Shown here: one piece after another, positions 17,643-25,652 of the stretch
How the letters are laid out: the number at the start of each line of letters is the position of its first letter
Numbering within the stretch: the stretch's first letter is position 1
Assembly: GCA_037384445.1 (NCBI GenBank)
Contig: JARRNY010000017.1
Coordinates: 1-43,487, forward strand
From: Thiodiazotropha sp037384445
GTDB taxonomy: Bacteria > Pseudomonadota > Gammaproteobacteria > Chromatiales > Chromatiaceae
Length of the DNA stretch: 43,487 bases
Direction of reading: 5' to 3'
Made by a program: the position numbers and the translations under genes
Notes under the pieces: model-generated
The model's database searches: none
What the model saw: the letters and a program-made list of their open reading frames with translations, nothing else
What the model was told of the DNA's origin: nothing

Positions 17643-18803
17643 TCAGGAAGCGGGTGAAATCTGGCAGAGTTCGGCGCGGTCCTTGCCCTGACGTTTGGCT
17701 TTAGCCCGCCGCTCCTCCAGCAGATCCAGCAGTGAATCCACATCGACTAAATGGTCGGCGGCCCGCTCCACCACACCAATACTGGCGGTTACCGGTTTGT
17801 CATCCGGCAGCGTGCCGATGCCTTTGCTGCGAATGCGGTCGACAGTGATGGCAGCGCCGTTGCAGTCGGTGGAACGCAGAATCAGCAGAAAGCGCTGTTC
17901 CCCCCAGCGCACCAACAGGTCGTTGTGGCGCAGGTCGTCACGCAGTGTGTCGGCGGCCTCCTGCACGACGTGATCGTAAGTGGCGTAGCCATAATCGGCG
18001 ATGATCTTTTTCGTGTCGTCCAGCTCGACCAGTGCGACAGCCATCGGTTCATTGTTCATCACCGCCTTTTCGTGCAGGCGGATCATGTTCTCCATGCCGG
18101 AGCGACGAGTCAGTGCGCCGGTGACCGGATCGTAGTCGCTGCGTCCGATGAACGAGATCATGTACTGCAGCTGCAGGGTCGAGGTGAAGAAAACGATGCC
18201 GAGAATGATGAAGAGCAGCCACACAGTGGGCAGCATCTGTAACAGATCGATGGCGGCAAAGAAGCTCCAGCCGGTGATTACCAGCAGGGTCAGTGGCAGG
18301 GCCAGCATCGCCCCTTCAATCACGGTGAGCGGGAAGAGGCCGAGCATGCCGATGGCGATGTAGGGCAGCAGGGAATAGAACTGGATCGCCATCTGATTGC
18401 CTTCGCTCATCGGCAGATCGAGCAGGATATAGGCCGAAGCGAAGAAGGCGATGGGTAGGTTTATCACCAGGAGACTGAGGGCGATCCAGCTGTTGCGCTG
18501 GTTTTTGACCCACTTGGACTCGAGTGCCTGCCACACGAAGCCGAGGGTCGACAACAGGCGAATTACCGCGATAGGCAGTAGTGAATCCATTGGCAGCAAC
18601 ATGAGATCGACCAGCAGCCAGAGTGGAACCAGGATCGCCATCAGGGTGGCGAGAAAGCGGATGCGGTCGAATAGAAGTCGGCTGCGGTGATCTTGCAGGA
18701 ATGTAGGGTGTTCTTCGGGAGAGAGCAGGTCGATGAACTGGTCCAGTGAATGGACCCGGTAGGTCGCGGCTAGGTGTTGTACCAGGCGTGACATCAGTGG
18801 CAT
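17643..18803 (-). CDS. Membrane protein with degenerate GGDEF domain retaining the I-site
   Basis: The 386-residue protein has an N-terminal cytoplasmic stretch, about six membrane helices (about 50-72, 76-94, 106-128, 140-160, 164-184, 192-212) and a GGDEF-family domain (about 222-380). The active loop reads GEQRF (301-305) instead of GG(D/E)EF, the metal-binding FDLDHFK is VELDDTK, and the late DxxxYxAK motif is lost. So cyclase activity is not expected. The product-binding I-site RHND (292-295) is kept at the canonical five-residue spacing. It is therefore a candidate c-di-GMP receptor. The intact GGDEF protein at 33359-34540 is co-linear with it residue for residue up to this point. The start is ATG 18803. 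Confidence 0.85.
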   Translation of the reverse strand: MPLMSRLVQHLAATYRVHSLDQFIDLLSPEEHPTFLQDHRSRLLFDRIRFLATLMAILVPLWLLVDLMLLPMDSLLPIAVIRLLSTLGFVWQALESKWVKNQRNSWIALSLLVINLPIAFFASAYILLDLPMSEGNQMAIQFYSLLPYIAIGMLGLFPLTVIEGAMLALPLTLLVITGWSFFAAIDLLQMLPTVWLLFIILGIVFFTSTLQLQYMISFIGRSDYDPVTGALTRRSGMENMIRLHEKAVMNNEPMAVALVELDDTKKIIADYGYATYDHVVQEAADTLRDDLRHNDLLVRWGEQRFLLILRSTDCNGAAITVDRIRSKGIGTLPDDKPVTASIGVVERAADHLVDVDSLLDLLEERRAKAKRQGKDRAELCQISPAS

Positions 18804-19256
18804 GCGTCAGTCCCTCAGGCCGTATTGGCGATCAAAGGTGGGTAGCGGTTTGGTGACATGCCCCTAAGATACGGTTCACTGGCTTGATAATCCATTCCGT
18901 AAATCGTTGCTTTTACCATCCAACCTCCATGCTTTCCTTTCGTTTAGCATCTAGTGGCGGGGTCAATTCACTGAGCTCAAGCATAAGTAGAGTTCTCTTT
19001 GAGATCAATCGGGAAGAAGAGACCGGCTTCTACTTTTCGGTTGATGAAGCTTAAAGTTGCCTTAGTGCCAACAGGCCCCAAGCGGCCGGGTGAAATATTC
19101 GGGTAAGCGACTTGCCACATAGTTGATAACTGCTCAATGCGTTGTCATCACGCTGTCATATGTCACGGTTTCAATAGCTGAGCATGAGAGAGAGCTTACA
19201 AATCCGGCGAGACAACCCCTTGAGTTTCCGCCTCCCACTGCCGCTGGGGTTTTGCA
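18804..19256. other. Divergent intergenic region
   Basis: This 453 bp gap separates the divergently transcribed degenerate-GGDEF and HAD genes and must contain both promoters. I see no gene, strong terminator or recognisable operator in it; short frames on either strand carry no family signature. Confidence 0.4.
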
Positions 19257-19946
19257 ATGTACACGGCTAACCGTCTCATTATCCTCGATGCGGACGGCAC
19301 GACGGTGGATGCCTTTAGCGCTATCAATCAGACCTTTGCTGCGCACAAGATGGATATCGGCGACATCGAGCGCTTTCAGAATCGTCGCCATATTTTCAAA
19401 TATCTCGGCGGTCTGCGTGAGCTGCCGAAAAATCTGCGGCATCAGCTGAAGGGGCGCAAGCGCAGTGCGTTGGTTGCTACACTGACTGAGATCTACCGCG
19501 AACAGGCAACCCTCTATGATGGGGCCGGTGAGCTGATAAACCGGTTGTTGGTGGAGCCTGATATCTGCGTCGGTGTCATCACACGCAATATCACTCAGGA
19601 ACCGAAAGAGACCTTGCAACGGCTCTACCAGCGTAACGGGGTGGAGGTGGAGAGATTCGATTTCCTCATCCACCTGCCCTTGAGGGAGGATAAACAACCC
19701 GCTTTTCGGGCGCTGCGCAAATCCCTGGATATCAACCCGGCCCGTGCCTTCGCCTCGGGCGATGAGAAGAAGGATTTCATGGCGGCTATCGGCAGTGGCA
19801 TGCACCCTTTCATGGTCTCCTACGGGTTTGAGAGTTTCGAACGCCTCACGCGCAAGATCGGCATCCCCGAAGAGCTCATCTCACGTCATCCCCAGGAACT
19901 CAAACAGCGTATACTGCACGCATTTGATCTATTGGATGGCGCCTGA
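19257..19946 (+). CDS. HAD-superfamily hydrolase
   Basis: This 229-residue protein has all four HAD motifs: motif I DADGTTVD (11-18, nucleophile D11 and acid D13), motif II VGVITRN, motif III Lys in REDKQPAFRAL, and motif IV ASGDEKKD. Between motifs I and II is an alpha-helical cap (about 20-95), as in phosphoglycolate-phosphatase-like members. The substrate is probably a small phosphorylated metabolite, not predictable from sequence. The patatin gene follows with a 54 bp spacer in the same direction, so co-transcription is likely. The start is the first in-frame ATG, 4 bp after a GGGG-containing stretch. Confidence 0.8.
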   Translation: MYTANRLIILDADGTTVDAFSAINQTFAAHKMDIGDIERFQNRRHIFKYLGGLRELPKNLRHQLKGRKRSALVATLTEIYREQATLYDGAGELINRLLVEPDICVGVITRNITQEPKETLQRLYQRNGVEVERFDFLIHLPLREDKQPAFRALRKSLDINPARAFASGDEKKDFMAAIGSGMHPFMVSYGFESFERLTRKIGIPEELISRHPQELKQRILHAFDLLDGA

Positions 19947-20000
19947 GGCTGGCCAGGCCGATTGCAGGTTCGCCAGTGCAAGAGAGACGGGAGTATGTGC

Positions 20001-20942
20001 ATGAGTTCGAAACGGACACCGAAAATCGCCATCGCACTCGGCAGCGGCGCAGCGCGGGGCTGGTCACACATCGGTGTGATTCGTGAACTGAAGTCCCTCG
20101 GCATTGAACCTGACATCGTTACCGGCAGTTCTATCGGCGCACTGGTAGGGGCGGCCTATGCGGCGGATCAGCTGGAGCGCCTGGAGCACTGGACCCGAGA
20201 GCTTGACTGGCGGGGAATTCTCAAATATCTCGACCCCACACTGCGTGGCGGTGGTCTGATCCAGGGAGAGAAGCTGACCGAACTGGTGACGCAGTATGTG
20301 GAGGATCTCCATTTCGAAGCCTTGCCGCGTCAGTTGGGGGTGGTCGCTACCGAGCTGGAAACCGGCCGGGAGGTTTGGTTTCGTGAGGGTCCAGTCATGG
20401 ATGCGGTCCGCGCCTCCATCGGTCTGCCTGGTCTCTTTACGCCGCTTTTACACGAGGGTCGTTGGCTGGTTGATGGCGGCTTGTCTAACCCAGTGCCGGT
20501 ATCGCTCTGCCGCGCTTTGGGGGCAGATCTGGTGATCGCGGTAAATCTGAATGGGGATATCCTCGGCCGCCATTTTCGCCGCGCAGATCGCAGGAACGCG
20601 TCCGAGGTTGACGGCGCAGAGGGAGAGACATTCTGGGATCGGCTGACCGGGCAGTTGAAAGACACCCTGAGCAGCCGCAAGGACATGCTCTTCTCTCGGC
20701 TGCTTGGCGAGGGACGCAACAATCCAGGGCTCTATGAAGTACTGGCCAGCTCGATCAATATCATGCAGGACCGTATCACCCGCAGCCGTATGGCGGGCGA
20801 TCCGCCAGACATTATTCTCACTCCCCGTCTATCGCAGATTGGACTCATGGAGTTTGACCGGGCGGCACAAGCGATCGAGGAAGGGCGGCAGTCGGTGAAG
20901 TGCATGCTGCCGGCTCTGGAAGCCCTGCTGGAGAGGAGTTGA
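20001..20942 (+). CDS. rssA: RssA-like patatin-family phospholipase
   Basis: I chose the 313-residue product from ATG 20001 because a GGGAG lies 7 bp upstream; earlier starts would add an unconserved tail. The patatin domain (about 8-195) is complete: oxyanion loop GSGAARGW (14-21), nucleophile GSSIG (Ser44), and catalytic Asp in VDGG (D158). It matches bacterial NTE-type/RssA proteins, which hydrolyse acyl esters of phospholipids or lysophospholipids in the cytoplasm or at the inner membrane. A C-terminal region (about 200-313) with SSINIMQDRITRSRMAGDPP is typical of this group. This copy is intact, unlike the truncated patatin-barrel gene at 3803-5725. The symbol is by family resemblance. 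Confidence 0.85.
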   Translation: MSSKRTPKIAIALGSGAARGWSHIGVIRELKSLGIEPDIVTGSSIGALVGAAYAADQLERLEHWTRELDWRGILKYLDPTLRGGGLIQGEKLTELVTQYVEDLHFEALPRQLGVVATELETGREVWFREGPVMDAVRASIGLPGLFTPLLHEGRWLVDGGLSNPVPVSLCRALGADLVIAVNLNGDILGRHFRRADRRNASEVDGAEGETFWDRLTGQLKDTLSSRKDMLFSRLLGEGRNNPGLYEVLASSINIMQDRITRSRMAGDPPDIILTPRLSQIGLMEFDRAAQAIEEGRQSVKCMLPALEALLERS

Positions 20943-21011
20943 TTCCGCTTCCATCGCCTTGTTTTCGGTGAGCATTCAGGCCTCCGTTTTTCTGCCTCGA
21001 TTGGCAGCCGA

Positions 21012-21197
21012 TCAAAGTTCGCGAATGCCTACGCCGTTATTGAGCTCGTGAAACATATTGTCGAGGTAGCCAGCGATGTCGCGCTGATCGAGCGTGTCCG
21101 GAAACGCGATGCCGGTCATGGGTGCTCTGGTTCCTGAACCGATGCGATAGGCCCGCCATGTTCCGTTTTTGCGAACGAGCTCTAGCTGAAATCGGCC
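21012..21197 (-). pseudogene. 5'-truncated DUF7661-like small protein
   Basis: A 61-codon tail ends at a TGA at 21012-21014. It reads GRFQLELVRKNGTWRAYRIG...DIAGYLDNMFHELNN and resembles short (about 70-residue) conserved proteins of the DUF7661 type, which begin with M-x-Y-x-V-x-GRF and end near DIxxYLDDLFHE. The first six or so codons with the start are missing: just upstream the frame enters the end of the methyltransferase gene, which overlaps it by 16 bp. No in-frame start lies close by. This looks like a recombination junction. The family assignment is from memory and moderately sure; function unknown. Confidence 0.5.
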
Positions 21198-22306
21198 TGG
21201 CGCAGCACGATGATATTTCCGAATGATTGTAGGCCGACCACTTCTTCCAACTCCAGGCCGCTGCGCTCGAACAGGGCCTGCCATTCGGCCAGGGTGCGCT
21301 CGCGGCCACGTGTGCCCATGAACATCTGCATGTCAAATGAGGCGCCGGGAAGATCGGCGCCCATTTCCGGCAACACCATCTCCAGCAGGGCGACGCGGGC
21401 GCCGCTGTCGGCGCTGGCGGCGGCCAGGTTGGTCAGGGCGCGCACGCAGGCCGCATCATCGAAGCCGTGCAGGACGGCGGACAGGAGATAGATCTCCTTG
21501 TCGCTGGCTGCCTTGGGCAATGCCTCGAACAGGTCTCCGGCCTGGAAGTCCAGCCGCGCCAGCAATGCGGCATCCTCTCGACCGGCCCAATACCGTTGCG
21601 CGCCCGCGACCACGCTGGGGCGGTCCACCACCAGCGCGGTCAGGCCAGGGTGGTGCTTGAGGATAGCCAGCGCCTTGGCGCCGTTCGAGCCGCCTATGTC
21701 GATGACGCGTTCGAAGCGGCCCCAGTCGAAGTCGGTGGCGAAGCGGTCGCCGACCAGCGATTCCACGCACTCCATCGCCTCGGCGAAGAGCGCGTCGAAG
21801 TCAGGGTGTGCCCCCATCCAGTCGTACAGTTCGCTGCCGTAGGCCAGCTCGAAGGGCGGCGAACCACGCCGTACGCCGGCTTCCAGATGTTCGAACCAGG
21901 GCCGGCTCATGGGCTCGGAGTTGTGCATCAGGATCATCGGCCGGATGGTTTGTGGATGGTCGTCGCACAAAGGGCCGGACAGCTTGTTGTTACGATAGCG
22001 ATGTGGCGCGGTCTCCTCGAACACGCCCATGGCCGCGAGCAGGCGCAACAGGCGCGCGACGGCGTCGGGATTTGCGCCAGCCCGTTCGGCGATGACCTCC
22101 GCCGACAACCTTTCATCGCCCAGGATGCCGGCGATATCCAGTCGCGCCGCCACATAGAGCGCCCGCGATTGCCAGAAGGCTGAGCTGATCTGCATCAGCC
22201 TGAACGGTGGTGGTGTCAGCCTGTTGGGGAGGTTTTGCAGCCAGGCGGCGAACCGCATCAGCTTGGAGAAACGACGCACGGCGCCAGCGTTTTTCTGCAA
22301 GCTCAT
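21182..22306 (-). CDS. SAM-dependent O-methyltransferase (hydroxyindole/caffeate type)
   Basis: The 374-residue protein has an N-terminal winged-helix dimerisation domain (about 38-115, SAFWQSRALYVAARLDIAGIL, then ERAGANPDAVARLLRLLAAMGVFEE) and a Rossmann methyltransferase domain (about 165-370). SAM-binding motif I is VIDIGGSNGAKALAIL, and the catalytic region is LSAVLHGFDDAACVRALTNL, where H replaces or supplies the general base. This is the Methyltransf_2 family, which methylates hydroxyls of polyketides, phenazines, neurotransmitter-like or carotenoid compounds; the substrate is unknown. It starts 8 bp after the TetR gene, evidently one transcript. The region is visibly GC-richer than its surroundings. 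Its last codons overlap a truncated DUF7661 frame. Confidence 0.88.
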   Translation of the reverse strand: MSLQKNAGAVRRFSKLMRFAAWLQNLPNRLTPPPFRLMQISSAFWQSRALYVAARLDIAGILGDERLSAEVIAERAGANPDAVARLLRLLAAMGVFEETAPHRYRNNKLSGPLCDDHPQTIRPMILMHNSEPMSRPWFEHLEAGVRRGSPPFELAYGSELYDWMGAHPDFDALFAEAMECVESLVGDRFATDFDWGRFERVIDIGGSNGAKALAILKHHPGLTALVVDRPSVVAGAQRYWAGREDAALLARLDFQAGDLFEALPKAASDKEIYLLSAVLHGFDDAACVRALTNLAAASADSGARVALLEMVLPEMGADLPGASFDMQMFMGTRGRERTLAEWQALFERSGLELEEVVGLQSFGNIIVLRQADFS

Positions 22307-22314
22307 CGTGATGG

Positions 22315-22941
22315 CTACCTCTGTTTGTCATGATCCGGCGACAGGCCGGCCGATAACAGGCGGCCGTTGAAGACGGCCAGGTTTTCCAGAAAGGCGGTGT
22401 CCATGGGGCGGCCCATCTGCTCCTCGAAGATATCCTTCAGCAGCATCGGTGTCATGGCCAGGCTGACGAAGGTCAGACGCAGGGTGTCGGGATCGATGTC
22501 CGGTGTGATCCGACCCTCGCTCTTCAAGTCCGCCACCCGTTTGGCGCCACGCGTACGGCCGCGCTCTAGCAGCTGCTGGATGAAACGCCGACCGGGGCCG
22601 TGGTTGAGCGCCAGCACCTTCAGGATCAACTTCGGGAAGGCTGGCTGGGCCGACATGGCGTCGTAGTACAAGCGCAGGAAATCGGCAAAGCCCTGCACCG
22701 AGGCCAACAGCGGCCCGTCCAGTACCTCCAGCAAGGGATTCAGGGTCTCGCGGATCATCTCCTCGTAGAGCCCCTCCTTGTTGTGAAAGTAGTAGCGGAT
22801 CATCGACACATTGGCGCCTGCCCGTTCGGCGATCATGCGGGTGGTGACGCGGTGGTAGTCGTCGGCTAGAAAACAGTCCAGGGCGGCTCGCAACAACCGT
22901 TCCCGGACCGGCGCCGGGTGTGCAGTGGCGGCATCGTTCAT
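22315..22941 (-). CDS. TetR-family transcriptional regulator
   Basis: The 208-residue product from ATG 22941 has an N-terminal HTH (about 10-58): RERLLRAALDCFLADDYHRVTTRMIAERAGANVSMIRYYFHNKEGLYEEMI, the textbook TetR pattern ending in YYFxxKxxL (quoted in parts: MIAERAGANVSM and YYFHNKEGLYEEMI). The C-terminal ligand-binding region (about 65-205) resembles those of the TetR_C group with a late LxPxLLxxIFxEQM-like helix. It lies 8 bp before the methyltransferase start, so it probably represses its own operon in response to a substrate-like effector. A longer start at TTG 22968 is less likely because the AUG has GGAAACGG upstream. Confidence 0.88.
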   Translation of the reverse strand: MNDAATAHPAPVRERLLRAALDCFLADDYHRVTTRMIAERAGANVSMIRYYFHNKEGLYEEMIRETLNPLLEVLDGPLLASVQGFADFLRLYYDAMSAQPAFPKLILKVLALNHGPGRRFIQQLLERGRTRGAKRVADLKSEGRITPDIDPDTLRLTFVSLAMTPMLLKDIFEEQMGRPMDTAFLENLAVFNGRLLSAGLSPDHDKQR

Positions 22942-23012
22942 ATCCGTTTCCGTGGCAATAGGATGCAATATAGACTAGCACCGGCATGCTCGGAGGCCCT
23001 ACCGCTTCCGCC

Positions 23013-23036
23013 AATCAAGAAACGCCGTTTGATTGA
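23013..23036. promoter_or_regulatory. Possible TetR operator
   Basis: An imperfect palindrome lies about 75 bp upstream of the TetR start: ATCAA and TTGAT arms 10 bp apart around an AAACG-c-CGTTT core. Position and symmetry suit autoregulation by the adjacent repressor, but this is inference from symmetry alone. Confidence 0.3.
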
Positions 23037-23191
23037 TCCCGTCTCCTTGCGCTGAGTGGCCATGCCCGGCCATAAAGGTCTTGGAACTTGCACAAATACA
23101 CTTCATTAACCCGGCAACTGAATATGTCGCCATCAGGGCTTCAAGTTCGAGAGTCGTGGTGTGCGAACAGCTGGGACAGCAGTGATTCCGC

Positions 23192-24091
23192 TTATTCGTT
23201 GTAGAAGGGGTAAAAGGGTTCCCTGGGCTGATGAGCCGGTCCTTGGTGCAGCATGCGTGCCTTGACCCGGGTGACGGTCAGCCCCCTGTCGTCGCAGATT
23301 TCAGGGAAGAGCCGGTAAACCCGCTCCGTCTCGCGGGGGCGTTGCCAAGCCGCCTGTTCCAGGCGTTGACGCAGTCCCTGATCGAGCTGTAGCTGCAGCA
23401 GCCAGGGAGCCTGCCAGTCCAGATAATCGGTAACCAGTCGCCAGGCGCTTGGTGATGGCCAGTCAGTGCTCAGCAGCATGGGAGGGAAGGCTCCCTTGCG
23501 AAACCGTTTGCCGTCGGCGCTGATCCCTTCATGGGTAGTGCGCTCGATCCAGACCGCTGCCGGGCGCCGTCCTGCGGTTTTCCGGATGAGGCTTGTCAGG
23601 TCATCAATATCTCCCGCTGTGGAATGGAAACTGCGCCCGGAATTCCCTCCGGGGTACCAGGTCGGGCTATCGACATGCGGCAGGTTATCTGTCTCTAAAG
23701 CGCTCTCGATCAGGGCGAGCGGTCGTTGGGACTCGCCGTGCAGCAGCCAGCATTCGAAACGGTCGGCGAGGGGGAAGGGGACTTGAGAGGCATAGCGTTC
23801 CAAGGCCGTCAGCAACCGGTCGCCGATGCTTTCTATCAGACCGGAGGGAGCGGTGCCACGGATTTTCGAGCGCTGCAGGCCGTTGCGCTTGTCCCAGTCG
23901 CCGTAGCGCACTTCTGAGAGGCCGGTGTGGCTGATGATCTGTTCATCGGCGACATAGAGCTTCCAGGTATCACCGTCCATGCTTTCTGCTACTCCGCCCG
24001 ATACGCTGACGACCTGCTGTACCCCATGAAAGGGCGAGAGGAGTCGGCGGCTATAGCATTGAATGGCCATAATGAGATTCTGGTTTAACAT
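23192..24091 (-). CDS. Conserved-looking hypothetical protein
   Basis: I do not recognise a family in this 299-residue protein. It has no signal peptide or membrane helix, and is rich in Trp, Arg and Gly (WLLHGESQRPLALIESAL, DSPTWYPGGNSGRSF, DYLDWQAPWLLQLQLDQGL). The codon use matches the surrounding core genes, and the frame is open for about 900 bp with sensible amino-acid composition, so it is probably real and cytoplasmic. ATG 24091 is used; ATG 24070 (MAIQCYSRRLL) is an equally reasonable start, and the longer TTG 24115 is unlikely. It is monocistronic, facing away from the cytochrome gene. Confidence 0.65.
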   Translation of the reverse strand: MLNQNLIMAIQCYSRRLLSPFHGVQQVVSVSGGVAESMDGDTWKLYVADEQIISHTGLSEVRYGDWDKRNGLQRSKIRGTAPSGLIESIGDRLLTALERYASQVPFPLADRFECWLLHGESQRPLALIESALETDNLPHVDSPTWYPGGNSGRSFHSTAGDIDDLTSLIRKTAGRRPAAVWIERTTHEGISADGKRFRKGAFPPMLLSTDWPSPSAWRLVTDYLDWQAPWLLQLQLDQGLRQRLEQAAWQRPRETERVYRLFPEICDDRGLTVTRVKARMLHQGPAHQPREPFYPFYNE

Positions 24092-24167
24092 CCGTTGCCG
24101 GACAAGGTGATGCAATCAACGGAATCGCAAGGGTTTTTATCGAACTCTAGCGGGGTTATTAATGGGG

Positions 24168-24253
24168 TCTGACGCGAATGGTGCTGACTCTAAGCCATTT
24201 TGCTGGGGCCCTGCCCCACCGATAGCTGCTTAAGTCCGTGCCATTCGGATCTG
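24168..24253. repeat. Palindromic intergenic element with inverted terminal motifs
   Basis: The left end reads CGAATGGTGCTGACTCTAAG (24175-24194). The right end, CTTAAGTCCGTGCCATTCGG (24229-24248), is its inverted relative, and both are preceded or followed by a TCTGACGC-type flank. Between them sits GGGGC-cct-GCCCC (24205-24217), a variant of the hairpin at 7944-7964 and 41376-41396. The overall plan is that of a REP/MITE-like element. It lies in the promoter region of the cytochrome gene. Confidence 0.65.
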
Positions 24254-24287
24254 ACGCTGACTAACCTCATACTTGTTGAGAGTCCAT

Positions 24288-24689
24288 ATGCTGAAAACTC
24301 TTCTGTTGGGAAGTGTGCTGCTATTGCTCGGATGCAGTGGGGCCGATGAGAGTGGAGGGTCAAAGGAGGGAAGTAATCAGGCTCCTGAGATGCCCCGTTT
24401 TGCCGATGAGAGATTGGCCAAGGGACGTGGGGTATGGATGGGCACTTGTCGTAACTGCCATCTGCTGGGTATTTCCGGAGCACCCGCTGTGACTGACTAC
24501 ATGGCCTGGGCGCCGCGGATCGATAAAGGCAAATCGGCTCTCTATCAAAGCGCTCTGAACGGAATCAAAGGAGAGGATGGCAGTTATCGTATGCCACCCC
24601 GAGGCGGCAATGCGCAGCTCAAGGACGAACAGGTGAGACAGGCTGTCGACTATATGCTGGCTTCGGTCAGGAAGTTATCTGGAAAATAG
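24288..24689 (+). CDS. Lipoprotein c-type cytochrome (cytochrome c5-like)
   Basis: This is a 133-residue protein with a lipoprotein signal MLKTLLLGSVLLLLGC; C16 in LLGC is the acylation site. The haem c motif CRNCH (54-58) and a Met ligand in YRMPPRGG (M102) fit a class I monohaem cytochrome of the cytochrome c5 / cbb3-subunit type, likely anchored to the membrane facing the periplasm and acting in electron transfer. ATG 24288 is preferred over TTG 24273 since it gives the exact signal peptide. A GC-rich inverted repeat follows the stop codon. No partner oxidase or dehydrogenase is in the window. Confidence 0.88.
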   Translation: MLKTLLLGSVLLLLGCSGADESGGSKEGSNQAPEMPRFADERLAKGRGVWMGTCRNCHLLGISGAPAVTDYMAWAPRIDKGKSALYQSALNGIKGEDGSYRMPPRGGNAQLKDEQVRQAVDYMLASVRKLSGK

Positions 24690-24718
24690 GCCGCGCAATG
24701 GCGGCAGGAGGGCGCGGC
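24690..24718 (+). terminator. Possible terminator hairpin after the cytochrome gene
   Basis: The inverted repeat GCCGCGC (24690-24696) / GCGCGGC (24712-24718) starts 0-1 bp after the stop codon. The loop is 15 nt and no T-run follows, so intrinsic termination is uncertain. Confidence 0.35.
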
Positions 24719-24743
24719 AGCCAGAGGGGGAGCAATAGGGAGT

Positions 24744-24760
24744 TGTCGGATTGCTTGACA
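24744..24760 (+). promoter_or_regulatory. Candidate enhancer-binding-protein site
   Basis: TGTC-N9-GACA dyad (TGTCGGATTGCTTGACA), about 65-80 bp upstream of the sigma-54 -24 element, the usual place for an activator (UAS) site. Activator identity is inferred: PEP-CTERM systems often include the PrsK/PrsR two-component pair, but neither gene is in the window. Confidence 0.4.
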
Positions 24761-24808
24761 CTGGCGATTTCAATTCCTAGCCGAAAATTTCTAACATGTT
24801 GATAATTA

Positions 24809-24839
24809 GTGCCAATTTATCATTGGCACAGCGATTGCA
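24809..24839 (+). promoter_or_regulatory. Sigma-54 promoter overlapped by an inverted repeat
   Basis: TTGGCAC (24823-24829) and TTGCA (24835-24839) match the -24/-12 consensus of RpoN promoters, with exactly 10 bp between the invariant GG and GC. Transcription would begin near 24850, leaving a leader of about 28 nt before GTG 24878. The -24 box is also the right arm of a perfect repeat, GTGCCAAT-ttatc-ATTGGCAC (24809-24829), so a repressor may compete with RNA polymerase here. Confidence 0.75.
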
Positions 24840-24877
24840 GGATTCTCTGCAGTTAAGAAATTTTTGGAGTTTTTACC

Positions 24878-25633
24878 GTGTTTAACCAGCAGTCATTCAG
24901 TAAGCTTTTCCTGGCCCCGATCTTTGTGGGAGCCTTGTCCTTCTCTCTACCTCTCAATGCCGGTGTTCTCGGTTTCTGGGCAGCCGACGGCTGGTCCACG
25001 CTGGATAGCGAAGATGGTGTTGGCAGCGGCGGATATGTCGGTCCGGGTTGGGGTGGCCAGTCTTTCGATGCCGAGTATCTCTTCTATAAGCAGGACGGCA
25101 ATCTGCTCTCTATCGGCCTGCAGAGTGGTTTCGATCTGGTCAATGGCGAGCAGGCTTACGCAGACCACGAGTACTTCGCTGGCGATCTGGCTCTCGCTTT
25201 CAATGGCGGCGCCTACGATTATGCCGTTGATTTCGGATTTGAGACGAAGGATATCGATGGAGTCAACGCTGGCGGTGCCCCTGATGCAGAGGGTTTATAT
25301 AGCGTCTCTTCCTGGAACAACAACATTTCATTTGCCGTTTCCAGCCCCTTTGCCATGGATAGCGGCAGCTTGTTGACTGGCGTTACCTCAACCAGTGGTT
25401 TCGCCACTCTAGTTGATGGTACGAGTTACTTCCGTACGGCCACCTTTGATCTGGCCGCGCTGGGCTTTGAAACCAACTCATTCTCCGCCCACTGGACCAT
25501 GTCCTGCGGTAACGATGTGGTTGAAGGTTCTGCCGATGTCGCTACTGATGTGCCCGAGCCGGCTACTCTGCTGCTGATGGCTGGCGGACTGTTCGGACTG
25601 TTCGGCGGTCGTCGTCTGCGTCGTCGCGCTTAA
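24878..25633 (+). CDS. PEP-CTERM sorting-domain protein
   Basis: The 251-residue protein starts at GTG 24878 with a GGAG 9 bp upstream. It has an N-terminal signal peptide (about 1-28) and a C-terminal PEP-CTERM tail (225-251): VPEPATLLLMAGGLFGLF followed by a basic end (RRLRRRA). Exosortase (EpsH/XrtA) recognises such tails and cleaves them during export, releasing the protein to surface or extracellular matrix. The central part is Gly/Ser/Asp/Phe-rich, low-lysine and beta-like, with only one Cys, consistent with an extracellular structural protein; no enzyme motif is visible. It is driven by a sigma-54 promoter and closed by a strong hairpin, so it is a single-gene unit. Exosortase is not in the window. 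Confidence 0.9.
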   Translation: MFNQQSFSKLFLAPIFVGALSFSLPLNAGVLGFWAADGWSTLDSEDGVGSGGYVGPGWGGQSFDAEYLFYKQDGNLLSIGLQSGFDLVNGEQAYADHEYFAGDLALAFNGGAYDYAVDFGFETKDIDGVNAGGAPDAEGLYSVSSWNNNISFAVSSPFAMDSGSLLTGVTSTSGFATLVDGTSYFRTATFDLAALGFETNSFSAHWTMSCGNDVVEGSADVATDVPEPATLLLMAGGLFGLFGGRRLRRRA

Positions 25634-25652
25634 GATCGTTTGGCAAAGTGAT

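Noticed and set aside
20943..21011. Possible terminator between the patatin gene and the DUF7661 remnant
   Set aside because: I could not find a clean GC stem followed by T residues.
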